Positions 1 through 7,682 of a DNA stretch of 13,649 nucleotides are shown piece by piece (position 1 is the stretch's first letter; every line of letters begins with the position of its first letter). Made by a program: the position numbers and the translations under genes. Origin of the DNA: CAZPHI01 sp964586425. Lineage in GTDB: Bacteria; Bacillota; Clostridia; Lachnospirales; Lachnospiraceae. The notes below the pieces were generated by a model that saw only the letters and a program-made list of their open reading frames with translations, searched no databases and was not told where the DNA came from. The stretch is from positions 1 through 13,649 of the forward strand of contig CAZPHI010000055.1 of NCBI GenBank assembly GCA_964586425.1. Direction: 5' to 3'.

Positions 1-1014
1 CTGGAACGACTTGAACCTGCAGAACTTGAAAAGATTCAGAAAGATATTGCCTATACGATGATACGAAGAAAAACTTTTGATTCAGCTAAGGTTGAAGGCA
101 GATGGCTGGTTTTAGTGGATGGAACAGAGCTTGATGAAGGAAAACAGAAAAAGAATGAGTACTATTTAAGCCGCACATATAATCGAGGTGAAGATAATGA
201 ATTTGTAAAGTATCACAGAAGTGTACTAGAAGCAAAGCTGTATTTAGGAAAAAATCTTGTGTGCAGTATAGCAACCGAGCCTATTGAAAATACAGATGAG
301 TACAATAGGAAGCAAATGACAGAAGAAGCAATTAAACAGGATTGTGAAAGTAAAGCTTTTATAAGATTGTCAAAGAAACTAAAAAAGGCATTTCCGAGAC
401 TGCCAATATGTATTGTGGCAGATGGATTATATGTGAGTTCAAAGGTGATGGGGATATGTAGAAAGAACAGTTGGGATTTTATAATCAGATATAAAGAAGG
501 ATGTGCTTCGACAATAGAAAGAGAATTTATTGAAACACCAGAAAAAGAAGTGCATGATAGAGTAGAATACGCAAATGAAATCGTGTATCAGTATAATGAG
601 TCACCAGTAAATGTATTGAGGTATAAAGAAAAACGAGTAAAAGCTGGAAAAGAAATAGAAACGACATACACTTGGATTACAAGTATTGAAATAACAAAGA
701 GAAATGCAAAGAAGCTGGTAAGAGCTGGGCGTAACAGGTGGAAAATAGAGAATCAGGGATTTAACAGACAGAAACACTGGCAGGGAAATATAGAGCATGC
801 GTGCAGTTTTCATGAGAAAGCACAAAAGAATCATTATCTTATGGAACAAATATCAGATTTTATAAAACAGCTTTATGAGTATTTCTATTTAGCAAAGAAC
901 GAGATTAAAAAGACACAAAAAAATATATCTTCTGATTTGTTAGCCAGCTTTGCACGGCAACTAACAAGAGAAGATATATCTCTGATCGATATGCGAAGCA
1001 TATCTGCAACCTAA
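1..1014 (+). mobile_element. DDE transposase, 5'-truncated by window edge
   Basis: The reading frame is open from base 1 with no stop before the first ATG at 58, so the true start lies upstream and only the C-terminal ~337 residues are seen. It looks like the RNase-H-fold catalytic core of an IS4-type (DDE) transposase, which cuts and rejoins IS ends. Counting from the ATG at 58, candidate catalytic residues are D21 in VLVDGTELD, D122 in IVADGLYV and E231 in RWKIENQGFNRQKH, with a long beta-rich insertion between the second D and the E. The tail after E231 is basic and helical, and the frame ends cleanly with TAA. No terminal inverted repeat can be defined because the left end is outside the window. 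The exact IS family is not certain. It lies in the same direction as the MATE gene but has its own stop, and a separate promoter precedes that gene. Confidence 0.85.
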
Positions 1015-1036
1015 ACTTAGTATAGCAAAGGATGTG

Positions 1037-1186
1037 ATGTCTGCCAAGAGTAAAAATCAATTTAATTATCCACAAAAGAAAGAAATTGGATGCTTGAACT
1101 CATGTGAAGTGTATAACTACAGGTATTTCAAAGAAAATGTGGATAAGAAAGAAAAAATTAATTTTTTATCATTTGGTAGATTATAA
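1037..1186 (+). CDS. Small hypothetical ORF (49 aa) after the transposase
   Basis: This is an ATG-to-TAA frame of 49 codons, 22 bases after the transposase stop, preceded by AAAGGA about four bases before the ATG. The product is Lys/Asn/Tyr-rich and polar, with two cysteines in IGCLNSCEVY and the C-terminus FLSFGRL. I do not recognise it. It could be the distal part of the insertion sequence, a degraded gene piece, or chance coding in AT-rich DNA. The ribosome site is fair, but there is no domain, no hydrophobic segment and no supporting neighbour, so it is listed as a low-confidence candidate. Confidence 0.2.
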   Translation: MSAKSKNQFNYPQKKEIGCLNSCEVYNYRYFKENVDKKEKINFLSFGRL

Positions 1187-1222
1187 GAAAGTTTACCTTT
1201 CGCATCTGTTAAGGAGTATGGT

Positions 1223-1264
1223 ATGTTGACAATATTTTTTTATTGGGTTATCATATATTGCTAA
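1223..1264 (+). CDS. Possible 13-codon leader peptide upstream of MATE gene
   Basis: ATG at 1223 follows a textbook AAGGAG (1211-1216) by six bases and encodes MLTIFFYWVIIYC, stopping at TAA 1262-1264. That stop falls in the loop of the inverted repeat at 1251-1278, 37 bases before the MATE start. A hydrophobic leader peptide ending in a hairpin before a drug exporter would fit ribosome-mediated attenuation. However, the same bases contain a strong promoter (-35 at 1226-1231) whose transcript would not include this start. Only a transcript begun further upstream could translate it. It may be coincidental. Confidence 0.2.
   Translation: MLTIFFYWVIIYC
1226..1254 (+). promoter_or_regulatory. 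Sigma-70-type promoter for the first MATE gene
   Basis: A perfect -35 box TTGACA (1226-1231) is followed after exactly 17 bases by TATCAT (1249-1254), a 5/6 match to the -10 consensus. Transcription would start near 1261, about 40 bases before the MATE start codon at 1302, leaving a short leader that carries GGAGG at 1284-1288. Confidence 0.7.
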
Positions 1265-1278
1265 CGCGTAATATATGA
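1251..1278. promoter_or_regulatory. Perfect 9-bp inverted repeat, probable operator
   Basis: The arms TCATATATT (1251-1259) and AATATATGA (1270-1278) are exact reverse complements around a 10-base centre that contains the palindrome ACGCGT (1264-1269). The repeat overlaps the -10 box and the expected start site, where a dimeric repressor of the TetR/MarR type would block transcription. No regulator gene of that kind is in the window. As RNA the stem is all A-U except two pairs and would be weak, so a DNA operator is the better reading. Confidence 0.5.
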
Positions 1279-1301
1279 AAGATGGAGGAAAATAACAAAA
1301 T

Positions 1302-2651
1302 ATGCAGAATAAATCAACAGAAATCTTCAAGAATGCACCTATTCCTAAAGCAGTAATTAGTAATGTTGTACCATCAATTATTAGTATGCTTATGGTACTT
1401 GTATATAACCTTGCCGATACATTCTTTATCGGACAAACAAAGGATGCTTACATGGTTGCCGCTGTGTCAGTTGCGACACCAGCATTTTTACTCTTTATGG
1501 CAGTCGGAATGCTGTTCGGTATTGGTGGTACATCACTTATATCTAGAATGCTTGGTGAGGGAAAACCTGATAAAGCAAAGCACACTTCCGCATTCTGTTT
1601 TTGGACAGGCCTTATAATCGGTATAATAGCTATGTTCTTCATATGGATATGTTCAGAACCTATTTGTCGAGCAATTGGTGCGAGCAATGATACAATTGGA
1701 TATGCTATGCAGTATCTTAATATACTTGCAGTTGGTATTCCATTCCTTATTGTAAGTAACTCATTCAGTAACATTATTCGTTCTGAAGGTAATGCTAGAA
1801 TAGCAATGATGGGTATGATAATCGGTAACTTAATCAATGTAGTTCTCGATCCTATTATGATTTTAGCACTTGACCTTAATGTAGCCGGTGCTGCTATCGC
1901 TACTGTAATTGGTAATGTTTTCTCAGCAGCATATTATATTCATCATCTTACATCAAAAAATACAATGCTTTCAATTAAGCCAAAGGATTATATGGCTGGT
2001 AACGGAATTGCAATTGGTGTACTTTCAATTGGTATACCAGCTTCACTTAACAGTGTATTAATGAGTGTATCTAACATTATAATCAACAATGTTATGTCAT
2101 CTTATGGAGATATGGCTGTTGCTGGCTTAGGTGTTGCCATGAAAGTTAATATGATTGTTGTTATGCTCTTAATTGGACTCGGAACTGGTATTCAGCCTCT
2201 TCTTGGCTACTGCTATGGTGCAGGTAACCGCAAAAGATATCTTGGAGTATTAAAGTTTTCGCTTGGTCTTGCATTCTGTATGAGTGCTGTAATGACCGTT
2301 ATCTGCTATTGCGGAGCTGGTCCGCTAGTTAAAGCATTCCTTGATAATCCAGATGCATTTGAATATGGAATGAGTTTTGCAAGAATTTATATATATTCAG
2401 GACCTGTAATTGGAATTCTATTCGTATTCATCAATGCAATTCAGTCAACAGGCGCTGCTATCCCTTCACTAATTCTTTCAATCAGTCGACAGGGATTATT
2501 ATATCTTCCAATTCTTATGATAATTAAAGCAACTGCTGATTCAGCTCCAATGCTTGCAGCTGCTCAGCCAATTACAGACTACTTAGCTACTATACTTGCA
2601 GCTGTATTATTCTTAATAACATATAAAAAATACTTCAAAAACTTTAAATAA
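1302..2651 (+). CDS. MATE family efflux transporter (MepA/DinF-like)
   Basis: A 449-residue inner-membrane protein of the MATE family, which exports drugs, dyes or metabolites in exchange for Na+ or H+. The length is typical and the whole chain is a series of about twelve hydrophobic helices in two halves. The N-terminus has the subfamily hallmark PIPKAVISNVVPSIIS followed by YNLADTFFIGQ, and the loop after helix 2 contains GGTSLISRMLGEGKPDKA, typical of MATE proteins. The second half starts near GIPASLNSVL and has the matching GIQPLLGYCYGAG. The start ATG is preceded by GGAGGA (1284-1289), with 12 bases between. It has its own promoter with an operator-like palindrome and ends before the hairpin at 2701. 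It faces a related MATE gene across that terminator. The substrate cannot be told from sequence. Confidence 0.95.
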   Translation: MQNKSTEIFKNAPIPKAVISNVVPSIISMLMVLVYNLADTFFIGQTKDAYMVAAVSVATPAFLLFMAVGMLFGIGGTSLISRMLGEGKPDKAKHTSAFCFWTGLIIGIIAMFFIWICSEPICRAIGASNDTIGYAMQYLNILAVGIPFLIVSNSFSNIIRSEGNARIAMMGMIIGNLINVVLDPIMILALDLNVAGAAIATVIGNVFSAAYYIHHLTSKNTMLSIKPKDYMAGNGIAIGVLSIGIPASLNSVLMSVSNIIINNVMSSYGDMAVAGLGVAMKVNMIVVMLLIGLGTGIQPLLGYCYGAGNRKRYLGVLKFSLGLAFCMSAVMTVICYCGAGPLVKAFLDNPDAFEYGMSFARIYIYSGPVIGILFVFINAIQSTGAAIPSLILSISRQGLLYLPILMIIKATADSAPMLAAAQPITDYLATILAAVLFLITYKKYFKNFK

Positions 2652-2700
2652 AGCATAATTACATACTTTATTTGATGTAACTATCGATGAAGTTCATACT

Positions 2701-2742
2701 AAAAGGCAAGGGTGCGAAAAAATCGCGTTCCTTGCCTTTTTT
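2701..2742. terminator. Strong intrinsic terminator between convergent MATE genes
   Basis: AAAAGGCAAGG (2701-2711) pairs perfectly with CCTTGCCTTTT (2730-2740), an 11-bp stem with a nested GCG/CGC pairing in the loop, followed by a run of T ending at 2742. On the - strand the stem is also followed by four T, so it probably stops both the + strand MATE transcript and the long - strand operon. Confidence 0.9.
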
Positions 2743-2743
2743 A

Positions 2744-4117
2744 TCATTTATTTCTTTTATACAATCTCATCAAAGTCACCACTGCAATAACTGCCATAAT
2801 AACCTCAGCTACAAGCTGCGCATAAGCTAATCCATACATTGGATACAGTTTATTAAGTATTATAATTGCAGGAATCTCAAATACTATTTTTCTAAGTATG
2901 GCGAACATTAACGACATTTTTCCAAAACCACATGCCTGAAATGTTACAACTGCCAAAAAATCCATACACAAGAATGGAAGTGCAAAGCATAAGCCTCTAA
3001 GAAAACTTGAGCCATAGTCAATTATAGTAGGATTCTTAATAAAGAAGCCAATCAACTGTCCTGAGAATACAAAGAATATTATTGATATTATTACAAGCAT
3101 TCCGATTGATAACTTGGCAGCATAGAGAACAGTATGCTTTGTTCGCTCTTTATTCTTACTGGCATAATTATAGCTTATGAGCGGCATAATTCCCTGCAGC
3201 AGACCAAATGATACCTGCATAGGTACCATATCAATCTTTTGGGCAATGCCCATGGCTGCTACAGCTTCCGAGCTATAACCTGATGTGAAATTATTAAGTA
3301 TAGTCATACCCGTTACATTAAGAAGATTCTGAATTGCTGCTGGAATACCAACGCCACATATTCCTCCGAGAATCTTTTTATCTAGTCTAAATAATCTAGG
3401 ATTAACACTTACATAAGTCTTTTTTCTTCTAACATAAAGCAACACCGCAAAATACAGACAGGCTACACAATTAGCAATGAATGTTGCCATACCTGCGCCC
3501 ATAGCTCCAAGTCCTAATCCCCATGGAAGAATGAATATTGGATCAAGTACAATATTAAGAACACAGCCACTCATTGTACCAAGACTTGCATGCAAGGCTG
3601 CCCCCTCCGATCTCACCATATATGCAAGTACAACATTCATAATTGCTGGCACTGCACCGAAGGTTACCGTCCAATTAAGATACCCCGCTGTAGCTGCATT
3701 CGTTGCATCACTTACACCTAACATTGTAAGGAATGGCTCTCGTAACATTGTATAAAGCAATGAGAACATCAGACTACAAAACAATGCACTATAGAAGCCT
3801 ATCGCTGAACTTTTATAAACCGTATCATAATCCTTACTGCCAAGCGCCCTACTCATCATACTAGATGTACCAACACCGAACAGATTATTAACAGCGTTAA
3901 ATGCTAACAATACCGGAGCAGCTAATGTAACAGCCGCATTCTGTACTGAATCATTAAGAAGTCCAACAAACCAGGTATCCGTTAGATTATAGATTACCAT
4001 TACAAGTGAGCTCATAATTGTTGGTATTGCCAGTGTCATTACTGCTTTGGGAATTGGCGTTTTTTCAAATAGCTGTATCTTTGAATCAGCTTTATTATTG
4101 TTATTATCGTTTGTCAA
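2744..4117 (-). CDS. MATE family efflux transporter, second copy
   Basis: A 457-residue, twelve-helix MATE exporter of the same subfamily as the + strand copy: both share the pattern PIPKAV...P.I.S.....YNL.DT.F.G near the N-terminus, and this one has GVGTSSMMSRALGSKDYD after helix 2. The cytoplasmic N-terminus carries an Asn-rich stretch (NDNNNNKAD). The start is TTG at 4117-4115. It overlaps the upstream permease stop as TTGA, and AGGAGG (4123-4128) lies five bases before it; no other in-frame start lies as close to a ribosome site. It is the last gene of the - strand series and follows the ABC ATPase and permease genes without a gap, so it is probably translationally coupled to them. What it exports is unknown. 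Confidence 0.94.
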   Translation of the reverse strand: MTNDNNNNKADSKIQLFEKTPIPKAVMTLAIPTIMSSLVMVIYNLTDTWFVGLLNDSVQNAAVTLAAPVLLAFNAVNNLFGVGTSSMMSRALGSKDYDTVYKSSAIGFYSALFCSLMFSLLYTMLREPFLTMLGVSDATNAATAGYLNWTVTFGAVPAIMNVVLAYMVRSEGAALHASLGTMSGCVLNIVLDPIFILPWGLGLGAMGAGMATFIANCVACLYFAVLLYVRRKKTYVSVNPRLFRLDKKILGGICGVGIPAAIQNLLNVTGMTILNNFTSGYSSEAVAAMGIAQKIDMVPMQVSFGLLQGIMPLISYNYASKNKERTKHTVLYAAKLSIGMLVIISIIFFVFSGQLIGFFIKNPTIIDYGSSFLRGLCFALPFLCMDFLAVVTFQACGFGKMSLMFAILRKIVFEIPAIIILNKLYPMYGLAYAQLVAEVIMAVIAVVTLMRLYKRNK

Positions 4118-4836
4118 AGCGGCCTCCTACTGCTAAGTATACCTTTTATAATTGAATATATTACTGCATATCCTGATAATACTGCAAAAATCGTTATTGT
4201 TTTTACCACATCAAACTCAACTGTATTAGGATACATCTGATTTGACATCAATACTGATGGAACAATCCAAAGAATAAATCTAGTCACTGCCCATTCTTTA
4301 ATAATTGCTTCTTTACAGATTGCAACAATGGCAACCAGCACACATACACCAATTGCCATCTTTTTATCATCTGTAAAGCCTTTGTAGAATATATTGCCAA
4401 GTGTAACACCCGCCAATGCATTACTTAAATTAATTAAGAATCCATTAACTATGGACAATGCTGTTAATCCCGGCACAAACATATCTCCATTAATTATTCC
4501 CTGCATACATGGATAAAGCGTACATATAAGAGCTGTCAATCCTGCAATCAGAATCAAAAAAAGTGTTTTTGCAATAAAATATGAAACAAAGGTCTTCATT
4601 CTAAAAAACAATATTTGTTCATTAACTGAATTCTCTTTAAGAGAAATCGTCATTCCAATCCATATCATAAGATAAAAGCAGCACACACCTGATACAATAC
4701 TGCTGCCAAGAAAATCAACTGGTTTTGAAGAATACATTATTCCCAAGAAAATAAACAGTGCTATAAGCGGCATCACGCAGTTGCTGCTTCTAAAGAACAT
4801 ATTAAGTTTATAATTAATAAATTTAAAGAGCTTCAT
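4114..4836 (-). CDS. ABC-2-like transporter permease subunit
   Basis: A 240-residue, very hydrophobic protein with about six to seven membrane segments (roughly residues 20-37, 48-66, 88-112, 122-145, 160-178, 185-197 and 213-232) and a basic N-terminus, MKLFKFINYKLNMFFRSSN. No conserved motif names the substrate. It is called a permease because its gene overlaps that of the ABC ATPase by 14 bases and because the size and topology fit ABC-2 or ABC-2-like permeases. The ATG at 4836 has AGGAG (4843-4847) six bases upstream. Its stop codon overlaps the TTG start of the second MATE gene. It is weakly conserved in sequence terms, so substrate and direction are inferred only. Drug, peptide or lipid export would fit the family. 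Confidence 0.72.
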   Translation of the reverse strand: MKLFKFINYKLNMFFRSSNCVMPLIALFIFLGIMYSSKPVDFLGSSIVSGVCCFYLMIWIGMTISLKENSVNEQILFFRMKTFVSYFIAKTLFLILIAGLTALICTLYPCMQGIINGDMFVPGLTALSIVNGFLINLSNALAGVTLGNIFYKGFTDDKKMAIGVCVLVAIVAICKEAIIKEWAVTRFILWIVPSVLMSNQMYPNTVEFDVVKTITIFAVLSGYAVIYSIIKGILSSRRPL

Positions 4837-5653
4837 TATGCACTCCTTTCAAAGTCCAACCAGCATTCATCAGTTCCATGACCGTTTTTTGAAGCTCGTC
4901 CTCGGATACATTTATCTCATATCTGTTATTCACCAAATGCATATTATCTTGTATGGGCTGCTTAGCTGTATTCTCAACTATTATAAGAAATCTTTCTTTA
5001 ATTACATTGCGTTTTATGATATCAGACGAGCTGTCTATAAGTTTACCATTATGAATAGTGTATACTTTATCGGAGAGTGCATTAACAAGCATCTCTTCAT
5101 GACATGACATAAAAACTGTAACGCCTTCTCGGCGGAATTCATTCACTTTATTAATGAATACTTTCTGAGATGCAACATCCTGGCCAGATAATGGCTCATC
5201 AAGGATCAAAATATCTGGTCTATTAATCATTGCCTGAATAACCCCTATCTTTTGCAATGTACCTTTTGACAAAGAACTCATTGGTATATCAAGCATTTCC
5301 GAAAGGAAAAAGTCCGACGCATTCTCTTCAATCAGTTTAGATGATTCCATCTTAGTCATTCCATCAATATCGCACATATATGTAAGATATTTTCTTGCAG
5401 AAGTTTCAATTGCAGGGAACTTCTCAGGTACATATGTGAATTGCAAGTTCTTGTCTCTATATATGTGTCCCTTGGTAGGTCTTATAAGACCTGATATCAG
5501 CTTAAGGAGCGTACTTTTTCCACATCCATTATGACCAATTAATGCTACCGACTCTCCCGCCTGAAATTCACAGCTTATTTGATCTAATACTATACGTTCA
5601 TCATATATCTTACTGATATTATCAAGTTCTATTATTCTAGAATTCTTTTCCAT
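4823..5653 (-). CDS. ABC transporter ATP-binding protein
   Basis: A 276-residue cytoplasmic ATPase that would drive the permease encoded just downstream. From the chosen start, Walker A is GHNGCGKST (40-48), the signature is a degenerate SSLSKGTLQK instead of LSGGQ, Walker B is ILILDEPLSGQD, and the H-loop histidine is in MSCHEE. The C-terminal ~70 residues are an extra domain beyond the core, common in ABC-2 exporter ATPases. The frame stays open to an ATG at 5758, but that start would overlap the reductase gene by over 120 bases and has no ribosome site. The ATG at 5653 has AGGAG (5661-5665) seven bases upstream and overlaps the reductase gene by only 17 bases. LSKGT-type signatures are seen in BcrA/CcmA-like exporters. 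Confidence 0.92.
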   Translation of the reverse strand: MEKNSRIIELDNISKIYDERIVLDQISCEFQAGESVALIGHNGCGKSTLLKLISGLIRPTKGHIYRDKNLQFTYVPEKFPAIETSARKYLTYMCDIDGMTKMESSKLIEENASDFFLSEMLDIPMSSLSKGTLQKIGVIQAMINRPDILILDEPLSGQDVASQKVFINKVNEFRREGVTVFMSCHEEMLVNALSDKVYTIHNGKLIDSSSDIIKRNVIKERFLIIVENTAKQPIQDNMHLVNNRYEINVSEDELQKTVMELMNAGWTLKGVHNEAL

Positions 5654-6668
5654 TAAGTATCTCCTGGTAATCTTTGTAATTATCGGCCAAAAGCTTTGGT
5701 GTATCAAGTCCATATGGGCATCTGCTGCTACACTGATTGCAATGCAGACACGCTTCAATCTGCTTCATATTAGCCTGCCATGTATCTGAAAGCCAATTCT
5801 TGGATGGTGCTCTTCTAAGCATGAGTGACATTCTTGCACAATTGTTAATCTGAATGCCAACTGGACATGGCATACAATATCCGCATCCACGACAGAATGA
5901 GCCTGATAATTGTTCTATGTCATGCTTAATTATTGCTTTTATCTCATCATCCATCATTGGTGGATTAGTCATATATGATATAAATTCATCAAGCTCTGAT
6001 TCTCTTTGCACTCCCCATATAGGCAATACATTATCATATTGAGCTTCAAATGCATAAGCGGCTTTGGAATTATTAATTAATCCTCCTGATAACGCTTTCA
6101 TAGCTATAAATCCCATATTATGTTTGCGACAGTTCTCAACTAATTTCTTTTCTTCATCTGTTGCCAGATAGCAGAATGGATACTGCAATGTCTCATACAA
6201 ACCGGACTCAATAGCCTCATTAGCTACTGATAATCTATGATTTGTGATACCAATATGTCTTATAAGACCTTCTTCCTTAGCCTTTAGTGCCTCCTCATAT
6301 AATCCTGAACCATCACCTGGTTTTGGGCAAAATGCTGGATTATGAAATTGTATTATATCAATATAATCTGTTTTTAATCTCTTAAGGCTTTCTTCAAGGT
6401 CTTTTCTGAATCCTTGTGGAGTTGTCTCCATTGATTTTGTAGCGATATATATATGTTCCCTTACATCACTTAATGCTTCTCCTATTTTTTCTTCACTGTC
6501 AGAATATGCATGTGCTGTATCAAAAAAATTAATTCCGGCATCATATGCTTTTCTTAGTAGCTTTACTGCATCCGGCATATCTACACGCTGTACCGGTAAC
6601 GCTCCAAATCCATTCTTATTAACTTCAATTCCTGTTGAACCTAATACTACTGTTTTAATTGTATCCAT
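5637..6668 (-). CDS. Aldo/keto reductase with C-terminal 2x[4Fe-4S] ferredoxin domain
   Basis: A 343-residue cytoplasmic oxidoreductase of the COG1453-type predicted aldo/keto reductases. The N-terminal ~250 residues form the (beta/alpha)8 barrel with the catalytic tetrad D50 (FFDTAHAYS), Y55, K78 (YIATK) and H109 (IIQFHNP), and bind NAD(P)H. The tail carries two cysteine clusters: C259, C262, C265, C268 (with C277) in CRGCGYCMPCPVGI, and C307, C310, C313, C317 in CLHCNQCSSRCPYG. They should hold [4Fe-4S] clusters and could pass electrons between NAD(P)H and a partner. The ATG at 6668 has AGGAGGT (6675-6681) six bases upstream. It sits between the SGNH gene and the ABC ATPase gene and overlaps the latter by 17 bases. 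The substrate is unknown, and no obvious metabolic partner lies beside it. Confidence 0.93.
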   Translation of the reverse strand: MDTIKTVVLGSTGIEVNKNGFGALPVQRVDMPDAVKLLRKAYDAGINFFDTAHAYSDSEEKIGEALSDVREHIYIATKSMETTPQGFRKDLEESLKRLKTDYIDIIQFHNPAFCPKPGDGSGLYEEALKAKEEGLIRHIGITNHRLSVANEAIESGLYETLQYPFCYLATDEEKKLVENCRKHNMGFIAMKALSGGLINNSKAAYAFEAQYDNVLPIWGVQRESELDEFISYMTNPPMMDDEIKAIIKHDIEQLSGSFCRGCGYCMPCPVGIQINNCARMSLMLRRAPSKNWLSDTWQANMKQIEACLHCNQCSSRCPYGLDTPKLLADNYKDYQEILNGKEF

Positions 6669-6710
6669 AAGATTACCTCCTGCTATTCTGACTCTGTTAT
6701 TATATATCTA

Positions 6711-7649
6711 TTATCTGCTAATTACATGATTAAGTAAGAATTCCTGCCATATACCGATATACTTTGGCTTTAGATGAACACCATCACTTGTATACTCAGG
6801 ATTAAGCTTATTCGTTCCCGGTGCATTGAATACCTCGTTTTCATCAATCCAGAATACATTAGTACCATCTGCAAGTGTCTTTATCTTATCATTTCTTGCA
6901 TATATCTCATTGTTGTTAATATAGTAATTTTCATTATCCTTGGACTGAGTTACATGCATAATACTTTGAATATATATTACTGCCTGCGGCTGCAATGCTT
7001 TTATTTCATCAATAACTGATTTATACTGGCTATAGAACGAATCAGGTGTGCCTTGTCCCAATTCATTAATTCCGAGCATTATATATATCTTATCAAATTT
7101 TTCCAATGATAGTGCATTACGAACAGAAGTCTTCGTTCCTCCTGATTTGGCAACATTGGCATCCATTACTGTCCATATTGTAAGTCCGGTTTCCACATAG
7201 AATGTTGTGTTATCCCAGCCTGCATATTCTGACAAAGTAACAGTTCTTGAATCACCGATGAATAACGCACCGTCAAGATAGGATGAATCTGCGGTTATAA
7301 ATTCAAATCCTGTGTTCGTATTCTGTATTGCCGGTGGTTTTACATCTGCAGGCTCCTGCTCAGTTGTCTGTACTTCTGATGCCTCATTTGTCTCTTCTGT
7401 CTGGTCGGTGTTATTACCATCTACATCAGCAACACTTTCATCCTGTGCAACAGTCTGCGTATCACTCACAATTGTAACACTATCTGTTGCGGCCTGTGTA
7501 GTATAAGATTCCAAAGAATCCTCATTGCTATTTTTAGCTGCCTTTCCCAAATTCACCATTCCAAGTACAGTCATATATACCGTAAAACTTATACCGAATA
7601 ATATTATAAAATGATATTTTTTCAATACTTTCATATAATCTCTCTTCAT
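6711..7649 (-). CDS. Membrane-anchored SGNH/GDSL hydrolase
   Basis: A 312-residue protein with a basic N-terminus, one membrane segment (about residues 13-34), then a Thr/Glu/Asp-rich low-complexity linker (about 41-112) and an extracytoplasmic SGNH domain. The catalytic blocks are visible: FIGDSRT with S134, LGINELG with N195 (block III as GxNE rather than GxND), and SDGVHLK with D289 and H292. SGNH enzymes cleave or transfer acyl esters. Placed directly after an MBOAT acyltransferase gene (33-base gap), it probably transfers or removes O-acetyl groups on an envelope polymer on the outer face. The ATG at 7649 has AGGAG (7657-7661) seven bases upstream. A second Met at residue 6 is less well placed. 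Confidence 0.88.
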   Translation of the reverse strand: MKRDYMKVLKKYHFIILFGISFTVYMTVLGMVNLGKAAKNSNEDSLESYTTQAATDSVTIVSDTQTVAQDESVADVDGNNTDQTEETNEASEVQTTEQEPADVKPPAIQNTNTGFEFITADSSYLDGALFIGDSRTVTLSEYAGWDNTTFYVETGLTIWTVMDANVAKSGGTKTSVRNALSLEKFDKIYIMLGINELGQGTPDSFYSQYKSVIDEIKALQPQAVIYIQSIMHVTQSKDNENYYINNNEIYARNDKIKTLADGTNVFWIDENEVFNAPGTNKLNPEYTSDGVHLKPKYIGIWQEFLLNHVISR

Positions 7650-7682
7650 GTTATTTCTCCTTGTAAAAACTTCTTATATAAC

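Noticed and set aside
1015..1225. Search for the right-end inverted repeat of the insertion sequence
   Set aside because: The left end is outside the window, so no matching repeat can be shown.
1448..1837. Long open frame on the - strand inside the MATE gene
   Set aside because: It is antisense to a clear MATE gene with full homology, has no ribosome site and reads as reverse-complement low-complexity hydrophobic sequence.
5654..5758. Longer N-terminus for the ABC ATPase from ATG at 5758
   Set aside because: It lies inside the reductase coding sequence (Fe-S region), has no ribosome site and adds non-family residues; the ATG at 5653 has AGGAG at proper spacing.
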